From Bacteroidaceae bacterium (GTDB taxonomy: Bacteria > Bacteroidota > Bacteroidia > Bacteroidales > Bacteroidaceae), in the NCBI GenBank assembly GCA_017546505.1, contig JAFYWV010000099.1, positions 1 to 64,000 on the forward strand: 64,000 nucleotides of DNA, read 5' to 3'. Of the stretch, positions 63,209-64,000 are shown one piece after another; the stretch's first letter is position 1, and each line of letters opens with the position of its first letter. The notes beneath the pieces are model-generated. The model was not told the origin of the DNA. It saw only the letters and a list, made by a program, of their open reading frames with translations, and did no database searches. A program made the position numbers and the translations under genes.

Positions 63209-64000
63209 TTAGTTGCGGTTTTCCATCTCGGCATCGGGGATAGGTATTTCATAGATACCGCCCGATGGCTGATAGGTTGTCTTGCCGTCATAAGAAAGTA
63301 TGGGGAGATTCTGACGTTTCATATTGAAGTAGGTCTGTCCCTCACCTATCATCTCCTTGTAACGCTCGTCATTTATGAGTTCAATGGTTAGCGGCTTGCC
63401 GGCAAGAGCAACTAGACCGCGGTGCTTTCGCACTGCATTGTAAAGTTCCAAGGCGCGGTCGTAGTCACTATCGAGCAGTGCTTCGGCTGCAATGTAGTAC
63501 ATCTCGGGGATGCGTATCATATTAATGCCCAAAATGAGGTCGGCCGGACGGTTTGCCGCGTTGTTGTTCAACTCATAGATATCGGTAAACTTACACAAAC
63601 GGTATTTTGTACCGCTGCCGGTACCCGACTCGGAGAAATAGGCCATAATGCGGTAATCGGAACCTGCCGCATCCTTCTCGTAGAGTGACATAAAATCACC
63701 GCGCAAATCAAGCGAGTAATACGATGTCATCTGCTGCAATTTGGCACTCACATTTGCATAGAAGCCCGAATAGTAGATACCGAAAATCGTCTCTTTTTTT
63801 GAAAGCACGCCGGCAAGATCATTGATTACCTCGGTCTTCTCTTTCAAAGTATATTTGCCATCATCTATCACCTTGAATGCATAGTGTGCAGCGTTCTCCT
63901 TGTCACCCATTGTAAGGTAGACACGTGCAAGTGTTGCCTGCACGGCACGCAGGTTGAAATGTATCTGGCGGTCGAGCATAAAGTTACTCTCACCCTCATA
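63209..64000 (-). CDS. SusD/RagB family nutrient-binding lipoprotein (C-terminal part)
   Basis: The frame is open to the right edge of the window, so the N-terminus, including signal peptide and lipobox, is outside. The ~263 residues seen show SusD features: ATLARVYLTMGDKENAAHYA (TPR-like helix), LGINMIRIPEMYYIAAEALL and then ALELYNAVRKHRG, and the C-terminal NDERYKEMIGEGQTYFNMKR. The end, GGIYEIPIPDAEMENRN, is the common closing pattern. SusD proteins cap a SusC TonB-dependent pore; a susC gene is expected just beyond 64000. The DUF4843 and PKD-like lipoproteins follow. No glycoside hydrolase is seen in this part, so the substrate is open. Confidence 0.93.
   Translation of the reverse strand, partial: YEGESNFMLDRQIHFNLRAVQATLARVYLTMGDKENAAHYAFKVIDDGKYTLKEKTEVINDLAGVLSKKETIFGIYYSGFYANVSAKLQQMTSYYSLDLRGDFMSLYEKDAAGSDYRIMAYFSESGTGSGTKYRLCKFTDIYELNNNAANRPADLILGINMIRIPEMYYIAAEALLDSDYDRALELYNAVRKHRGLVALAGKPLTIELINDERYKEMIGEGQTYFNMKRQNLPILSYDGKTTYQPSGGIYEIPIPDAEMENRN

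Noticed and set aside
62459..63391. 310-codon + strand frame
   Set aside because: Antisense to the DUF4843 and SusD genes, which have clear family features.

Overview
The window looks like a chromosomal piece of a gut- or mouth-type Bacteroidales bacterium, probably near Prevotella/Bacteroides. The evidence is a SusD-DUF4843-PKD lipoprotein locus, several proteins ending in short 'YDLQGRK...GIYI..GKK' tails, two proteins with type IX-secretion-like tails, InlB/Listeria-Bacteroides repeats, A-rich leaders without Shine-Dalgarno sites, and promoters fitting TTTG-N19-TAnnTTTG. I saw no rRNA or tRNA genes and no CRISPR array. Genus and species cannot be fixed from sequence reading alone.

Left part (1-28500) is a host-glycan/mucin attack region, nearly all on the + strand: a sulfatase end, a secreted lectin-like protein, a 3446-residue protein joining a C10 (streptopain-type) protease to a sialidase, a 58-residue peptide, a second C10 protease without a prodomain, a GH20 hexosaminidase fused to a sialidase, an MG2/Sel1 surface protein and a GH109-type oxidoreductase-fold glycosidase. 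Together they could remove sulfate, sialic acid, GlcNAc and GalNAc and cut the protein core. Within it, at 16.5 and 22.5-23.3 kb, lies a family of short hairpin repeats. One pair flanks a DUF559 (Vsr-like) nuclease gene as imperfect inverted repeats, which looks like a small mobile or REP-like element with gene-less relatives.

Middle part (28.7-44.7 kb) is mostly housekeeping. It holds an Ala/Lys repeat protein, a frameshifted CotH-like gene, and a minus-strand recJ-recQ-cstA run. It then has recA followed closely by a secreted C1B peptidase, a saccharopine/carboxynorspermidine dehydrogenase, dnaK with palindromic sites upstream, a small lipoprotein, DUF4250, an RmlD-like reductase and a GIY-YIG protein.

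Right part (44.8-64 kb) has a three-gene minus-strand operon (two paralogous BNR/PKD surface proteins and a haem-type TonB receptor), then a four-copy tandem repeat made of small hairpins. After that come a 5'-nucleotidase lipoprotein and a peptide/amino-acid catabolic group (L-serine dehydratase, DPP-type S9 peptidase, convergent alanine dehydrogenase). The window closes with the end of a SusD-type operon that runs off the right edge.

Functions come from recognised motifs and family resemblance. No database search was run.
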